Assembly (NCBI GenBank): GCA_020002185.1
Contig: CM034534.1
Span: forward strand, 60,067,050 to 60,131,049
Direction of reading: 5' to 3'
Length of the DNA stretch: 64,000 nucleotides
From: Paraescarpia echinospica
Taxonomy: Eukaryota > Annelida > Polychaeta > Sabellida > Siboglinidae
The position numbers were made by a program, and so were the translations under genes. This document shows, piece after piece, positions 23,044 to 34,414 of the stretch. The notes under the pieces were generated by a model, which ran no database searches, was not told the DNA's origin, and saw only the letters and a program-made list of their open reading frames with translations. Positions within the stretch are counted from its first letter, which is position 1; each line of letters opens with the position of its first letter.

Positions 23044-23660
23044 GGGCAACTTCCCATTGAGCCGAGAAACTGCTGCACTACGACATTGGTTTGGCCAGTG
23101 CAGTTTCGGCAACGTGCGAAAAGATGACGAAGTGAAGACTCTGCAACCAAGAAGTACCTCTCCCTGGAAGGGCAGCAAGCTTTCCTCAAGGGAGTCTTGT
23201 TTGTAACACCCTCCTCTGTGTCAGTGTACTGGTCGACACGGTCATCGCTGTCACTGTTGCTGCTGTCACGACTAGTCGACTCATTGTCAGAGCAAACATA
23301 CTCTGGATCTGCAGCAGATGTCACTTCCTCCCCGTTTTAGTCACTCGAGTCACTAATCGGACCAGTCAACAAACTGCACTGCACACTCGTTGACCTCACT
23401 GCTGATGTCACCTGCACAGCAACCTGCTCTGATGCACAGACTGCTTGCACTCTTCTCGTGCCAGTTGATGGCCTGGTGTCAACCTGAAAGCATTTGCTGC
23501 TCCTTTTTGGAGTGGAAGCTGTGACTGACTCAGGTGTGGAATCCTCTGTATCACAGGAATCCGTACGAGAGCTGTCATATTCAGTTGCTGTATCTTCAGA
23601 TGACCCATTCTTGGTCGACGGTGGACTATCTCGAGCTGCTGCCAGAATGTCAGCAAATAA
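23044..23660 (-). pseudogene. transposase-like exon with in-frame stop
   Basis: A minus-strand exon after acceptor TTGTTATTTCAG (23672-23661) and before donor GTAAAG (from 23043). It begins LFADILAAARDSPPS and continues through a Ser/Thr/Asp-rich linker. An in-frame TAA at 23339-23337 follows ISDSSD, and the same frame then runs on through a second acidic linker into YFLVAESSLRHLF, CRNC and TNVVVQQFLGSM. The 'FLV.ES.L..L...C..C' block is what I recall downstream of THAP domains in Kolobok-type transposases. The stop makes it a pseudogene. Confidence 0.6.
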
Positions 23661-23748
23661 CTGAAATAACAAATGACCCTTATAGAATTTGCAAAAAAAT
23701 AAATTGTTGTAGGTTTCTGACAAAAGCAAACAAAATCCTGTCTTTTAC

Positions 23749-23817
23749 CATCTTGTCAGAAAGGAGTACATCCATTTGTCTAGTCATTTGCCCAGCTTCC
23801 AAGTGTGAACAGACTGC
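23749..23817 (-). pseudogene. small exon of the transposase-like gene
   Basis: A 69-nt minus-strand stretch between an AG acceptor and donor ATG|GTAAAA, in phase 0 with both neighbouring exons. It encodes CSHLEAGQMTRQMDVLLSDKM, a short helical-looking linker. The exact acceptor is uncertain (CACAG or CTAG, 4 nt apart); only the latter avoids a stop. Confidence 0.4.
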
Positions 23818-26766
23818 CTAGCTGTGAAAAATACAAATTAATAAATTAATTTCAAGTTGCAAGGTATGTATTGTTTATTCTATGATAAAAACATCATAAA
23901 TAATTGATATCACGCTTACAGAATCTACACAGAGACATAGTTACTTTTGTTATGTTACACTTTTATGCAAACAATTACCTGGAAAATGTGACAATATATT
24001 ACTTGTGAACATTTTGTTTTTGGTTATAACTAATCATCTATTAAATATACAATAGATAGGTTTGCAACTTGCATTGCATTTATTGTTATTGTTTCACAAC
24101 AAATGACCATTTTCACACTTGGTAGCTGGGCAACAACCCACATCCAAATGTGAACATATTTATTATTTGATAAATTTACTTGATTTTTTTAATAACATTA
24201 AGTTAAAAATCAAATAAATTCATTAATGACATTTTGTAACATCATTAGTAGAATCCTTATCCATTGATATAGTTACTATCATAACAATATGTGACTGCAG
24301 ACATGAACAATCCTGCAATACTCAATTTTATAGTCACTATAGGAAGCCTGCTCCAGGAGTGGTGTAATAATAATAATACCTATTAGTAACAATAAGTTGA
24401 ACAAAGCACAATATAATAACAGAAACAATGTAATAGTAACTGGCATATAATATATATACATGTTTATTAATATATGTCGCATCAAAATATAAATTTAATT
24501 ATGCTTTCTGTATCCTATTGAACTAGTTTATCCAGGTTTTATGATTGCCAACATCCATCCCATGAATAATGTGGGAGCCGAATAATGGTCCTTGGTACAT
24601 TTCTGAGCTTCTGTTTAAAAAAACATCATGACTTGTGCCAGTAATTAGCAATGCACCAAGCAGTAAGGTGTAATTACACTGATTGCAATCTATTAAATTG
24701 CAGTGACATTTCTTTTGTCTTCCATTCATTCATGTTATACAGACATAAAATGAAAAATATGTTCTATCCGTAAACGTTGTTAGTAGATAATACAAGATAC
24801 AATAGTTATATTTTTGTTCTAAATATTTATCTCGGTACATACTGTAGTTCCAATTCAAAATGTAATGATAATACCTTCAAATGTAATAGTATATATTGCA
24901 TGATGTACATTGTCTTCGATATTCAACTGTAATAAAATGGAAACTAGGCAATAGCAATATATGACACTGTAATGTAATTCACCATAGGCCTGTGCACTGG
25001 AGTTATGAAAATACAAATCAATAAATTACTATTGAAATATTAAAAATTCTATAGTAACAAATGTAACAGTACTTGTGTGTTACAATAGTGTGTGTTATGA
25101 AAGCTGCTCTCTACTGTAAGAATTCTATAGTAACAAATGTAACAGTACTTGTGTGTTACAATAGTGTGTGTTATGTAACAGTACTTGTGTGTTACAATAG
25201 TGTGTGTTATGAAAGCTGCATCTACTGTAAGAATTCTATAGTAACAAATGTAACAGTAACAATAATGTAACAGTACTTGTGTGTTACAATAGTGTGTGTT
25301 ATGAAAGCTGCATCTACTGTAAGAATTCTATAGTAACAAATGTAACAGTACTTGTGTGTTACAATAGTGTGTGTTATGAAAGCTGCATCTACTGTAAGAA
25401 TTATATTTATTGAAAACATTACTTTTGAAAACTTAAACATAATATATTATTAACTCGATGAATACATACTGTAATCTACAGGGTGTTCAATGTGGTAACC
25501 ATTCAATATTAATAATAATTAATCACATCTACCTGCAAGGTTTACCAATTGCAATGGTGATCAGGGTGATGTTAGGCATGGGTTAATTGCATGGGTTAAT
25601 TATAGTAATAATAAGTATCCGACATGTCACATCCATGTTACCCAGTTCCTGCCATTTCCACCTAGCATGCTTTAATTACCAGTAGATCAGGTTCAGATAA
25701 CTATTTTAACTGGAGGGAGAATGCAGTGGGCCAGCTGGAGGTGGCTGGTGTATTTGTTATTCATAGCAGGAAAGACCTACAAAGTGCAATGTCAACTGGT
25801 AATTAATTAGATTTGATCTTTGATCAGTTGACTAGGGCAAACACTACACTTAGTTCCTCAGTCAAGTGATGGAGTCACAACAAAGGAGTCCAATTAGCTG
25901 GATTAGCAGACAGGTGCCAAACACTGTAATAAACTGTTTCTACAGAGAATACTGATGGGGGATAATTCTTCAGCAAGTCATTGATGACATAAGACTTTAG
26001 TGAGTCATGTGTCAGAGGAGGAGATTGCCAGCAACTGGTTCCAACTATGAGAGTGAGACAGACCACTTCCTAATTTTATAATTTTTGTTTTAAATATCTA
26101 ACTTATGCATGGTACTTTGTGTACATACATTTGATGTTGATCAAAATGCATGGCACTTTCATAAAGTCCAAGTATTGTCATTTAAAAAACAACAAATGTT
26201 ATGTATGAAAAATAATAATTAATTTATGCAAATTCAACGTTAAATACATTTGAAAATATAATTTTTCTTCCATCTGCAAATTCACATTGCAATGTTCTAC
26301 ATCCAAGTATTGCTTCTTACGGTTTAAAAAACTTATTATAACAGACTAACCTGACTCGGCAACGAGTATAATTAAAATAATTATTTCTTATTTGCATGTA
26401 AAAGTAAATAGATTAATTAAATGCATAACTAACAAATTAGCATCAATTAATTTGCTGACGTTTTTGTGTTATTGCCTGTAACCATGATAATGATAAAAAC
26501 AGTCACCTGAATCGATTTGATTACACTATCAAATTTTCCACAAAACTGAGTATATGTAGATTTATTATAGTAGTATCGTGCATAACTACAACATTTAGAA
26601 TATAAGATACTTAGGAAGAGTTCCGTGATATGATTGGAACCAATGGGATACAATGACAATAAGTTGAATAACTTATTTTGACACTTGACGCACACGAGAC
26701 CGTCCAGTCCAGGCATTATACTAGACCTACAGAATAATAATAGTAGATATAACATGTAAGAATTAC
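23818..26766. other. intron or interior of the Kolobok-like element
   Basis: AT-rich, without supported exons; the open frames present (63-102 aa) show no family. Includes the 75-bp minisatellite at 25049-25401. Confidence 0.4.
25049..25401. repeat. 75-bp minisatellite inside the Kolobok-like element
   Basis: About four to five partial copies of a 75-bp unit containing GTAACAAATGTAACAGTACT, GTGTTACAATAGTGTGTGTT and GAAAGCTGCATCTACTGTAA, with internal deletions and a partial extra unit near 25174. Confidence 0.85.
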
Positions 26767-27258
26767 CTTGATTCGTTGCCGCTTTCGGTAAGCAGACCTC
26801 GTAAATTCACCACTCGTCGAAGGAACCTGGTACCCCAAAGAAGCCATGGGTGTAGTTGCTGAGCCGGCTGTAGTGACAGCGGCAGCGGAGCCTGCAGCGG
26901 CGACTGCGGCACTGGAACAACGCTTGCGAGACCCGCTTGCCTTCGACTCGGGCAAAGCGGCCGTCGATCCTGCCCGTGCCGACGCCTGTCTTCTGCGGAT
27001 TGACGGCATCAATGCAGCTTCTACTGCCGGGAATATTGTTGGGACTGCATCGCTTTTCAACGATATTCGAGCACCAGGATATCCAAGGGTTGCCAACATC
27101 TCCGGATCGCGATCAAAACAGCTTTTCTCAAAATGAGCGGAGCAAAGCCGGCTGTGTTTCTTCAATAAAACTGGATCCGTAGGGAACCGAAAAAAATGGT
27201 GTGTTGCTGTATGTTTAGAAGAGTTTGCATTACAACCGAATGCCGCACAATGAACCAT
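26767..27258 (-). pseudogene. THAP-domain exon of the transposase-like gene
   Basis: Starts MVHCAAFGCNANSS (27258) and carries FFRFPTDP, RLCSAHFEKSCF and DAVPTIFP. These supply the C2-CH zinc ligands and AVPTIF motif of a THAP DNA-binding domain. The stretch between LLKK and HSRLCSAHF is ~15-20 residues shorter than usual and lacks the conserved Trp, so the domain is probably broken by an in-frame deletion. After an Ala/Ser-rich linker the exon ends YRKRQRIK with donor AAG|GTAATT (26766), in phase with the exon at 23817. Confidence 0.7.
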
Positions 27259-27541
27259 GATGATATTCGCATTACACAGCCACCTCTGCTGTCATATTGC
27301 TGAGAATGAATGTAAACAAGCGGTCGCTGTATCGGCATAGTCAACTCTGACGTCACATCTCGGCATCCCGAAAAGCGCGCCAAAAATATGCATATTCGAA
27401 AATGTCCGGATGTACAGCATAAAATGTGGAATTTTTAATTCTTCGATTTTTGGGGATTTTTTTGGCTTGGTGGACATGGAAATATATAGCAGGATCTAAT
27501 TTAATATGAATTCAAGCAATAGATGTTTTTATTCCCTTTAA

Positions 27542-27910
27542 TAAGTCTTTGTAGCAGCACATTTGTACTTCCAGTGTATCATTGCAACATAACATACATA
27601 TTACATACTGTGTGCCACATTTGAATGTTGTGCATGTAATATTTCCATGCAATCCATTTGCATATATAATGTAAAACTTCAACAACCGTTTTCTTCATTT
27701 TCACTTTTTGATCCCTACCATGTTCAATGCTCCATAACTTTGCCAATTTTTGTAGCAGTCATATTTTTTGAAATCGTGTAAAGCACCCAACCAAACCTTT
27801 ACAAGGATATAAGAAAACAATGTTACAATTTGTCCAACTTATCACTCATTTGGTCAGCTGGGGTCACATATCGACGTATTAGTCCAAATGACTTCAGGGC
27901 CTCTTGGCCC
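27542..27910. repeat. 2.2-kb repeat, right end of a diverged copy
   Basis: Matches copy I 4024-4392 but with about 3-4% differences, more than the 1% typical between copies I and II. It directly follows the Kolobok-like element. Confidence 0.7.
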
Positions 27911-27919
27911 ATTTTTAGT

Positions 27920-30113
27920 CCTTTGGCCGAAGGTCCAAGGGACTATTATCATCACTCTGCGTCTGCCGTCCGCCGTTAGCTGCCGTATCTCAGAAACCGT
28001 TCAGCAACTTTTTCTCTAATTTTGCATAGACATATCTTAGGCCACTGCCACTATGCACGAGAAATCTGTATTTGATTGAATAATTTTAAGGGCTCCCTAG
28101 GGCCTCCAAGGACCCCAAAAGTGGTGAAAATGTAACATTTTGCCTATTTTTTTCAGAAACTGTTCAGCAACTTTTTTCTAATTTTGCATAGATATATCTT
28201 AGGGTGCTGCCACTATATACAAGAAATCTGTATTTTATTTAATCATTCTAAGGGCACCCAAGGGGCCCCCAAAGTGCAAAAGGTTTACATTATCTAGTGA
28301 TGTTGTTTTGAGAAGGGCCCTTGAGATCACCCCCAACAGTAGATGTGTAGTGTGCCAGAAAATAAAAAGATGTGACTAATTTCTACAGCCTAGGCCATTG
28401 AGACCTTAACTAATCTTTAATTGGTCACAGCACCCAGGCAGAGTAGACACACTTGACCCCTGTTAGACTGAACAGTTGCCTAACACTTAAACTGTATCTT
28501 CAAAACTATTGATTTTCTATAATTGCAAGTTGTGTTTATTTTGATGTTCATTTAATTATTATAAAATGGTGTGACTGTGGTGTCTATTGGTTAAAGGTGT
28601 ATTGTCTGTAGAAACCTGTAGGTGACAAACATAGAAAATTAATATTCTGTCACTTGTAGGTGACAAACATAGAAAATTAATATTCTGGACAACTATAGAG
28701 TGAAATATCCTACACTTTATTTATATCAAATGCATTCTACTGTTCTGTTTACGCTTGCCATGCCTTGTGTAGACATGGTACTGTGTAAATCAATTGTATC
28801 AATATAGACTAATAATTACAGATTCACAATATAGTTGACACCTGAAACAACCAAATGTCAACCATTAGAAGAGTTGACATAGTTCCGCTATACACTATAT
28901 ATGTAAATTTAACCAGCTGCCATGTCAAGTCCGTTATAATTGTGACTAACAGTGTTCAAAATTATTCAGGTAAATAGCAAATAACAAAGGACACAAGTTT
29001 TGTCCTTGCCATACCTCTACACACGAGAAGAAGGCTGACACAGCCTGGCCCTCATTTATACATGATTTAGCATTTTTGTACATGTTGTATACAACTTTCA
29101 ACACAATACCATTAATACCGCATGAAATTATCTTAGACCACACGGAGGACCGGTCTACTAAATCAAATGCTTTCTTATAATCGATGAAGACACAATAAAG
29201 CCTTTTGAGTCAAACAAATACAATTCAACCAATAACCCTATCTGAATACTGCCTGTTCTTCACCTATTACATTCGCTTTGTTTAGGTATGTGGTCAGTCT
29301 GGTGTTCTGAACAATCACTAAGGATTAATGAACACTTGTGCAGAATGTCACCCACTTGGCAGGTTTAATTGATCTATTCAGCAATGAGGACACTGCTTAG
29401 GCCTCACTCTGGACACTGTCACTAACAGTGTTGTGTATTGTCTTAGTTGGTGCATTGAGCTAATCTACTTAACCATGAATCAGTGGTGGCTCTGATTGTG
29501 TATTACACCCAGCTGTGTAGCTAATATTCTCTGCCTGCTATTGTTTGATGGAAGCTGTGACTAATCTGTAATTGGTCACTGGCAGTAGCTTGTGTCAACA
29601 GACAGCATTAAGCCACTAGACCCCTGTTAAACTGGACAGTTGCCTGTAGGTTTTAAACTGTGTCAAACAGTGAGTCTACCTTTTGCTCTCAGATAATCTG
29701 TCCTCTTAGTTTTACACATGAAGACATAATCTGGCATAACTTGATAAGTCTTTGTAGCAGCACATTTGTACTTCCAGTGTATCATTGCAACATAACATAC
29801 ATATTACATACTGTGTGCCACATTTGAATGTTGTGCATGTAATATTTCCATGCAATCCATTTGCATATATAATGTAAAACTTCAACAGCCGTTTTCTTCA
29901 TTTTCACTTTTTGATCCCTACCATGTTCAATGCTCCATAACTTTGCCAATTTTTGTAGCAGTCATATTTTTTGAAACCGTGTAAAGCACCCTACCAAACC
30001 TTTACAAGGATGTAAGAAAACAATGTTAACATTTTTCCGACTTATCACTCATTTGGTCAGCCGGGGTCACATATAGATGTATTAGTCCAACGGACTTAAG
30101 GGCCACTTGGCCC
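27920..30113. repeat. 2.2-kb repeat, second unit in copy II
   Basis: A head-to-tail unit starting right after ATTTTTAGT (27911-27919) and ending before ATTTTTTAGT (30114-30123). Its left ~1.8 kb shows about 2% differences from copy I, but from about 29705 it becomes nearly identical, marking a recombination point close to the position where the Kolobok-like element sits in the other unit. Confidence 0.7.
28946..29220 (-). pseudogene. non-LTR reverse transcriptase fragment, further decayed
   Basis: Third copy of the fragment at 3235-3522. A small deletion near 29210 (GAGTCAAACAAA) shifts the frame in the N-terminal part, leaving a 65-aa open frame ending QGQNLCPLLF. Confidence 0.7.
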
Positions 30114-30123
30114 ATTTTTTAGT

Positions 30124-32027
30124 TAAAATTTTTTAAACATCATTTTTTTACTGTACATTCCCAATACATACTCCATTTGCCCAGTGAACTCAGAAAAAAA
30201 TTAATACAGCACTGTTTTTGTATGGCACTACTTCAGACTTTGGAAAGTTCAATTGGACACGTCATTTTGGCCGTTTTTGGCAACTTACGGCCAATTGATG
30301 CCATTTAAAAAAATAACAAGGCTGTCAAACCTTACATGTCCTGAAAGAACGTAATGACATCAATATATGGTGAAAATTTCGTTAGGCTGACTTTATAATT
30401 GACGATGTGAGAGACAAAAGACACGATTTTTGTCAAGTGTACACTTTTTGAGACATTGGCCCTAATATGCAGATGGACCCAAAGTACTCAACACAAAAAC
30501 AAATTTGTTGTAGTTTTCGAGGACTTCCTGTATAGAAATGAATACCTTGCGGGTCATTCACAAACCAGGTGGCTGTGTACCGGTTTGGGCTTGAGGTCTG
30601 GGGGGTGCCAGTACACTCAGTTTCATTTTCAGCAGAGTTAGCCAACGTTGTCTGCGTTGCTTGCTCTCTGTGTTGCCCTGAACGTAAAAAATGGGCCAAT
30701 TGGTGAATCATAGTTACAGATCATGAAGAGTTATGATGGAAGTAGTGTTGACACGTTTAGTAGCTCACTAGACTATATGCATGCCAGTGAAGATACGCCT
30801 GGAAATAAAGTATTCGAGTAGACCATTTCGTGAATATTGTATATATTAGCTAATGTGTTGTTAAAAAATGCTGTCGGATTTTATCCCAATACTCTGCTAT
30901 TTAGGCCGATTTCTAGTGGTTGTAGAAACCTTGCAATGTAGCACAGTAAAACGTTTAAGAAAATGTACACGCATTGTCTGTTCTCGTTTTGCCCCTACCA
31001 CCCTCCCACAGAATGGGAAGTAGAAAGAGATGAACTGTGATAAGACTTTATTTGTTAACAAGGTACATATGCATAGCTTGCATTTTTACTTAAAAATAGT
31101 AGTAATGACAGTTAAAAACAGTAGTAACGACATAATACTAATATAACTGGAGTGACGGAATAGCTGCAACATGTATAGTAAAACATCTGAATAATATTCC
31201 TGATAATTTTTGGCTAAATATGCTTTAACCTTTTTGAGTATACCTATGTTATTTTACTTTATATATTATTTTATACCTAAGTTATTTTATTTTAATCCTA
31301 GGTCATATCTTTATATTGCATTGATAATTATGTCTACTGCTGTTTTAAAGTTCCTCAGGTTCTACCAGTGCAGTAGGGATTCAGTTTAACAGGGGTCTAC
31401 TGGGTTAATGCTGTCTGTTGACACAAGCCTCTGCCATTGACCAATTACAGCTTAGTCACAGTTTCCATAACACAATAGCAGGCAGAGAAGCTTAGCTGGG
31501 TGGGTATAATACACAGTCAATTAGCACTCTGCCAACCTAGTCCAGGGGCAGACATGTGAAATAATTGTGGGTTTTGTGGTAAAAGCACAAAAATTGGTGC
31601 ATATGATGTTAATAGGGTACTAAATGATTTAAGATATAGTGCCAAGTTGAATTGTTTCCGTGACATCCGTAACATGAGAAAATCCAAGATGGCCGCCGCC
31701 CGAATCTAAATATCTGTTAATTGTCCTATCTTCGTGAATAGTTAATATAAAAACACAAACAATGTATCTTTTTATGTGTCTTCAAACATGCCGAATCCAA
31801 TGGCGTCATCACTTCATTGAAAGAATGCATATATTTTAAGATATGGCACAGGTTAATGGTACAATTCAAGACGGTCGCCACCTGAATTGTGAATATCTAC
31901 CAAATGTCATATCTTCACAAGATATGCACACCAAGTTAGCGCCAGTGCATTATCGATACTCCTGCACAATGCCTACGATGCTTACAGCTGTGAAGAGAGT
32001 TAGCCGATACCTTTTGACGATTGGTGC
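30124..32027. other. intergenic, no gene seen (copy II)
   Basis: Counterpart of 4403-6306, including the inverted-repeat arm at 31385-31514. No gene supported. Confidence 0.4.
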
Positions 32028-33477
32028 ATGAAACGAGTTGAGGCCTCTCCACAATTACAGTACTGGTTTATCGCCATGCAGCTGGAGCTCCTCGTCTTGG
32101 TGTATGTGAGGTCTTTACGTGATTCCAACTTCTCGCTCTATGTCGCTGTCCTGGCAGCGCTGACACCATGTTTTTCGCACTGGACCACACTCACTATTTT
32201 CGATGGGTGCCGATTCACATTCGTGACATGATGGCGTTGCATGAACGACACCCTGAGCCAATTCGCTCAAGGAGGCTTCGTTGTGCACAAAACAAAACGT
32301 CCATTCTCAGCGAAAGCTATCGACCAAGCACACGAACAAAACAACAAGGTCGTGAAAGGAAATGGTAAGGTAGTCGGTTTGTTAAAAAATCCAAGAGCCC
32401 TACTGCGCTGGATGGTGGCAGGACCTGAACTGGCGAGGGTCATTGAGGAATTTGAGATCAATTGCCAAGACTTGTTGCAGCATCCAACACAATCCCAGGA
32501 AATTGGCAAGAGTTCTTGAGACTGGAAGACAACAAGACTGAACTATTCAATTTCTTGGCATACCAGGTAAGCTACCAGTATGGCATGATTGATTTTGGAA
32601 ACAATATACATGCGTTTACACACTTCAAATACATCGAAGATCACTGACATAATAAAAGCATTTACATTCTAACATCATTATCCGCAACATGTACAATAAC
32701 AAACAATTTATTGGTTCTTTTACTTACCACCATAGGTTGTAGAGAATCATTCTGCGGAGAAGGAACTGTAATCAACATGTGGCCAGAATGTGCTTTGCAC
32801 CAGAGTTCATCAGGACGTCTCATCCCTAGCGCAATGTACGCATGAAGAGGCCGACACACGAATGCTCCTTCGTGCAGTCGATGCAGCAAACAGGGGGTAT
32901 CGCAGAATCATGTTGCGTACTGTGGACACTGACGTGCTAGTTCTGGCAGTGTCTAGTGCTGTGCTGCTTGAGAACACGGAACTATGCGTCGCATTTGGCA
33001 CAGGCAGACACCGAGCTACATTCCTGCCCATGACAGCGCCACAACACTGGGTGGTGAGAAGGCACGTGCACTCCCCATGTTCCATGCCTTCACAGGTTGC
33101 GATATGGTGTCGTCATTTGCAGGCAGGAGAAACCAGACTGCATTCGACATCTGGAAATCTTTCAATGAAGTCACCCCAGTATTCTCTACCTTGTCGACAC
33201 AGCTTCAGTGAAGACTGCATGTCTGTGCTAGAGTCCTGCGTTGTACTATTGTATGACCGAACCTGCACAGAAACTAGTGTTGACTCTGCCAAAAAACGTC
33301 TTCAGTACCAAAGCCAAGTCCATCGGCGCCATACCACCCACAGGAGCAGCACTATTGCAACACACAAAAAGGGCTATATACCAAGGTGCACATGTGTGGG
33401 GACAGGCACATGTCCGTACTCCAGAACTTTCTTTTCCAGAGACCTGCGGATGGCGTAAAAGTACCACAGTCTCGTAA
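32028..33477 (+). pseudogene. 'EEADTR / FHAFTGCD' family pseudogene, copy II
   Basis: Same blocks and frame breaks as 6307-7756, with only scattered substitutions (for example WLP to WVP, and FVLHKT to FVVHKT). Shared breaks show it was already dead before the duplication. Confidence 0.7.
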
Positions 33478-33743
33478 AGTTCGGACGGGATCGAACTTAC
33501 GGCCGGTTTGTTTGCACGACAAGGTCGCCATTTGCCACAGGAGTGCTTGCACCACCGAATTAGCTAAAAGGAGGGCTGAAACTTTATCTAGACAGAGAGA
33601 ATTGCTGATCATGAGGATGTATTTGGGAAAGACCACGGCGTGTGCGTGTGCATATGTGTATATACATGTATGTATATGCATATATATGTATGTATATACA
33701 CTTACACATATAATACCTACTTACATATACATACATACACGTA

Positions 33744-33797
<54 letters not shown>

Positions 33798-34414
33798 AAC
33801 ACACCACACACGCTGTGTCACGCACGCCCCCCCCCCCCACACATACAGTACAATACAGTCTATTTAATAAAATAGCATATTTTAATAGTCTAAAATTATT
33901 GTTTTCGTTACATCTGGTATCTTGTGAAAGCTAATTGTCCGGCTAACATTTAAGCAAATCCGTTGAAATTACCCGTCGGTCACGAGATAACAATGAAATA
34001 CCATTGATATTGCACCGTACACTTTCCCAAATATATCCTCGTGATCGATGTCTGTCTCTGGTTAGATTAGGCTTTTAACCGTCATTTTAGCTGATTTGGT
34101 GACAACTAACATAACACTCGCACGAAAAATGGAAAACTTGTCATGTAAACTAACCGGCCGTGAGTCAAGTCCGGCCGAACTGTGGCGAGACCGTGTTTGG
34201 CTGAATTGTTACTTCCCGACTGAAGTCATAATTAACTAAAAATGACACGATCGAAATTAATGTGTGTGTTAATTTCACCAAAAGGAAATAAAAGTACACA
34301 CAAAAGAACTACCATGTCATTGTGAATACTTGGTGGATTTGATTTATTTGAGAAATTACCCAGAAACATGAGGAGCAACATTAATGGCGCAGCAAAATAA
34401 TTAGTTTTCTTGTA
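33478..34414. other. PGAP4 upstream region (copy II)
   Basis: Counterpart of 7757-8750 with a contracted CA run (33747-33795). No gene seen. Confidence 0.4.
33747..33795. repeat. (CA)n microsatellite, copy II
   Basis: About 49 bp of CA, roughly half the copy I length. A poly-C run follows at about 33826-33838. Confidence 0.95.

Larger units (their letters stand above)
21590..27537. mobile_element. Kolobok-like DNA transposon (THAP, TTAA target duplication)
   Basis: A 5,948-bp insertion absent from copy I. It is flanked by TTAA on both sides (21586-21589, 27538-27541). Imperfect terminal inverted repeats read AGGAAATAACAACA at the left and, as the reverse complement, AGGGAATAAAAACA at the right. 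Subterminal inverted blocks share TGACGTCA, ATGCCGA and GTTGACAT/GTTTACAT. The minus strand encodes a THAP-domain exon and further exons of a transposase-like gene; the plus strand encodes an exon like the P2X7 ballast domain. TTAA targets plus a THAP-bearing transposase are the traits of the Kolobok superfamily. The catalytic region was not found and a stop interrupts the gene, so this copy is dead. The empty site elsewhere reads TTGA, one base from TTAA. Confidence 0.7.

Noticed and set aside
27292..27477. Short minus-strand frame shared between the Kolobok-like element and its relic (about 17830-18066)
   Set aside because: The similarity is explained by homology of the subterminal DNA rather than by a conserved protein.
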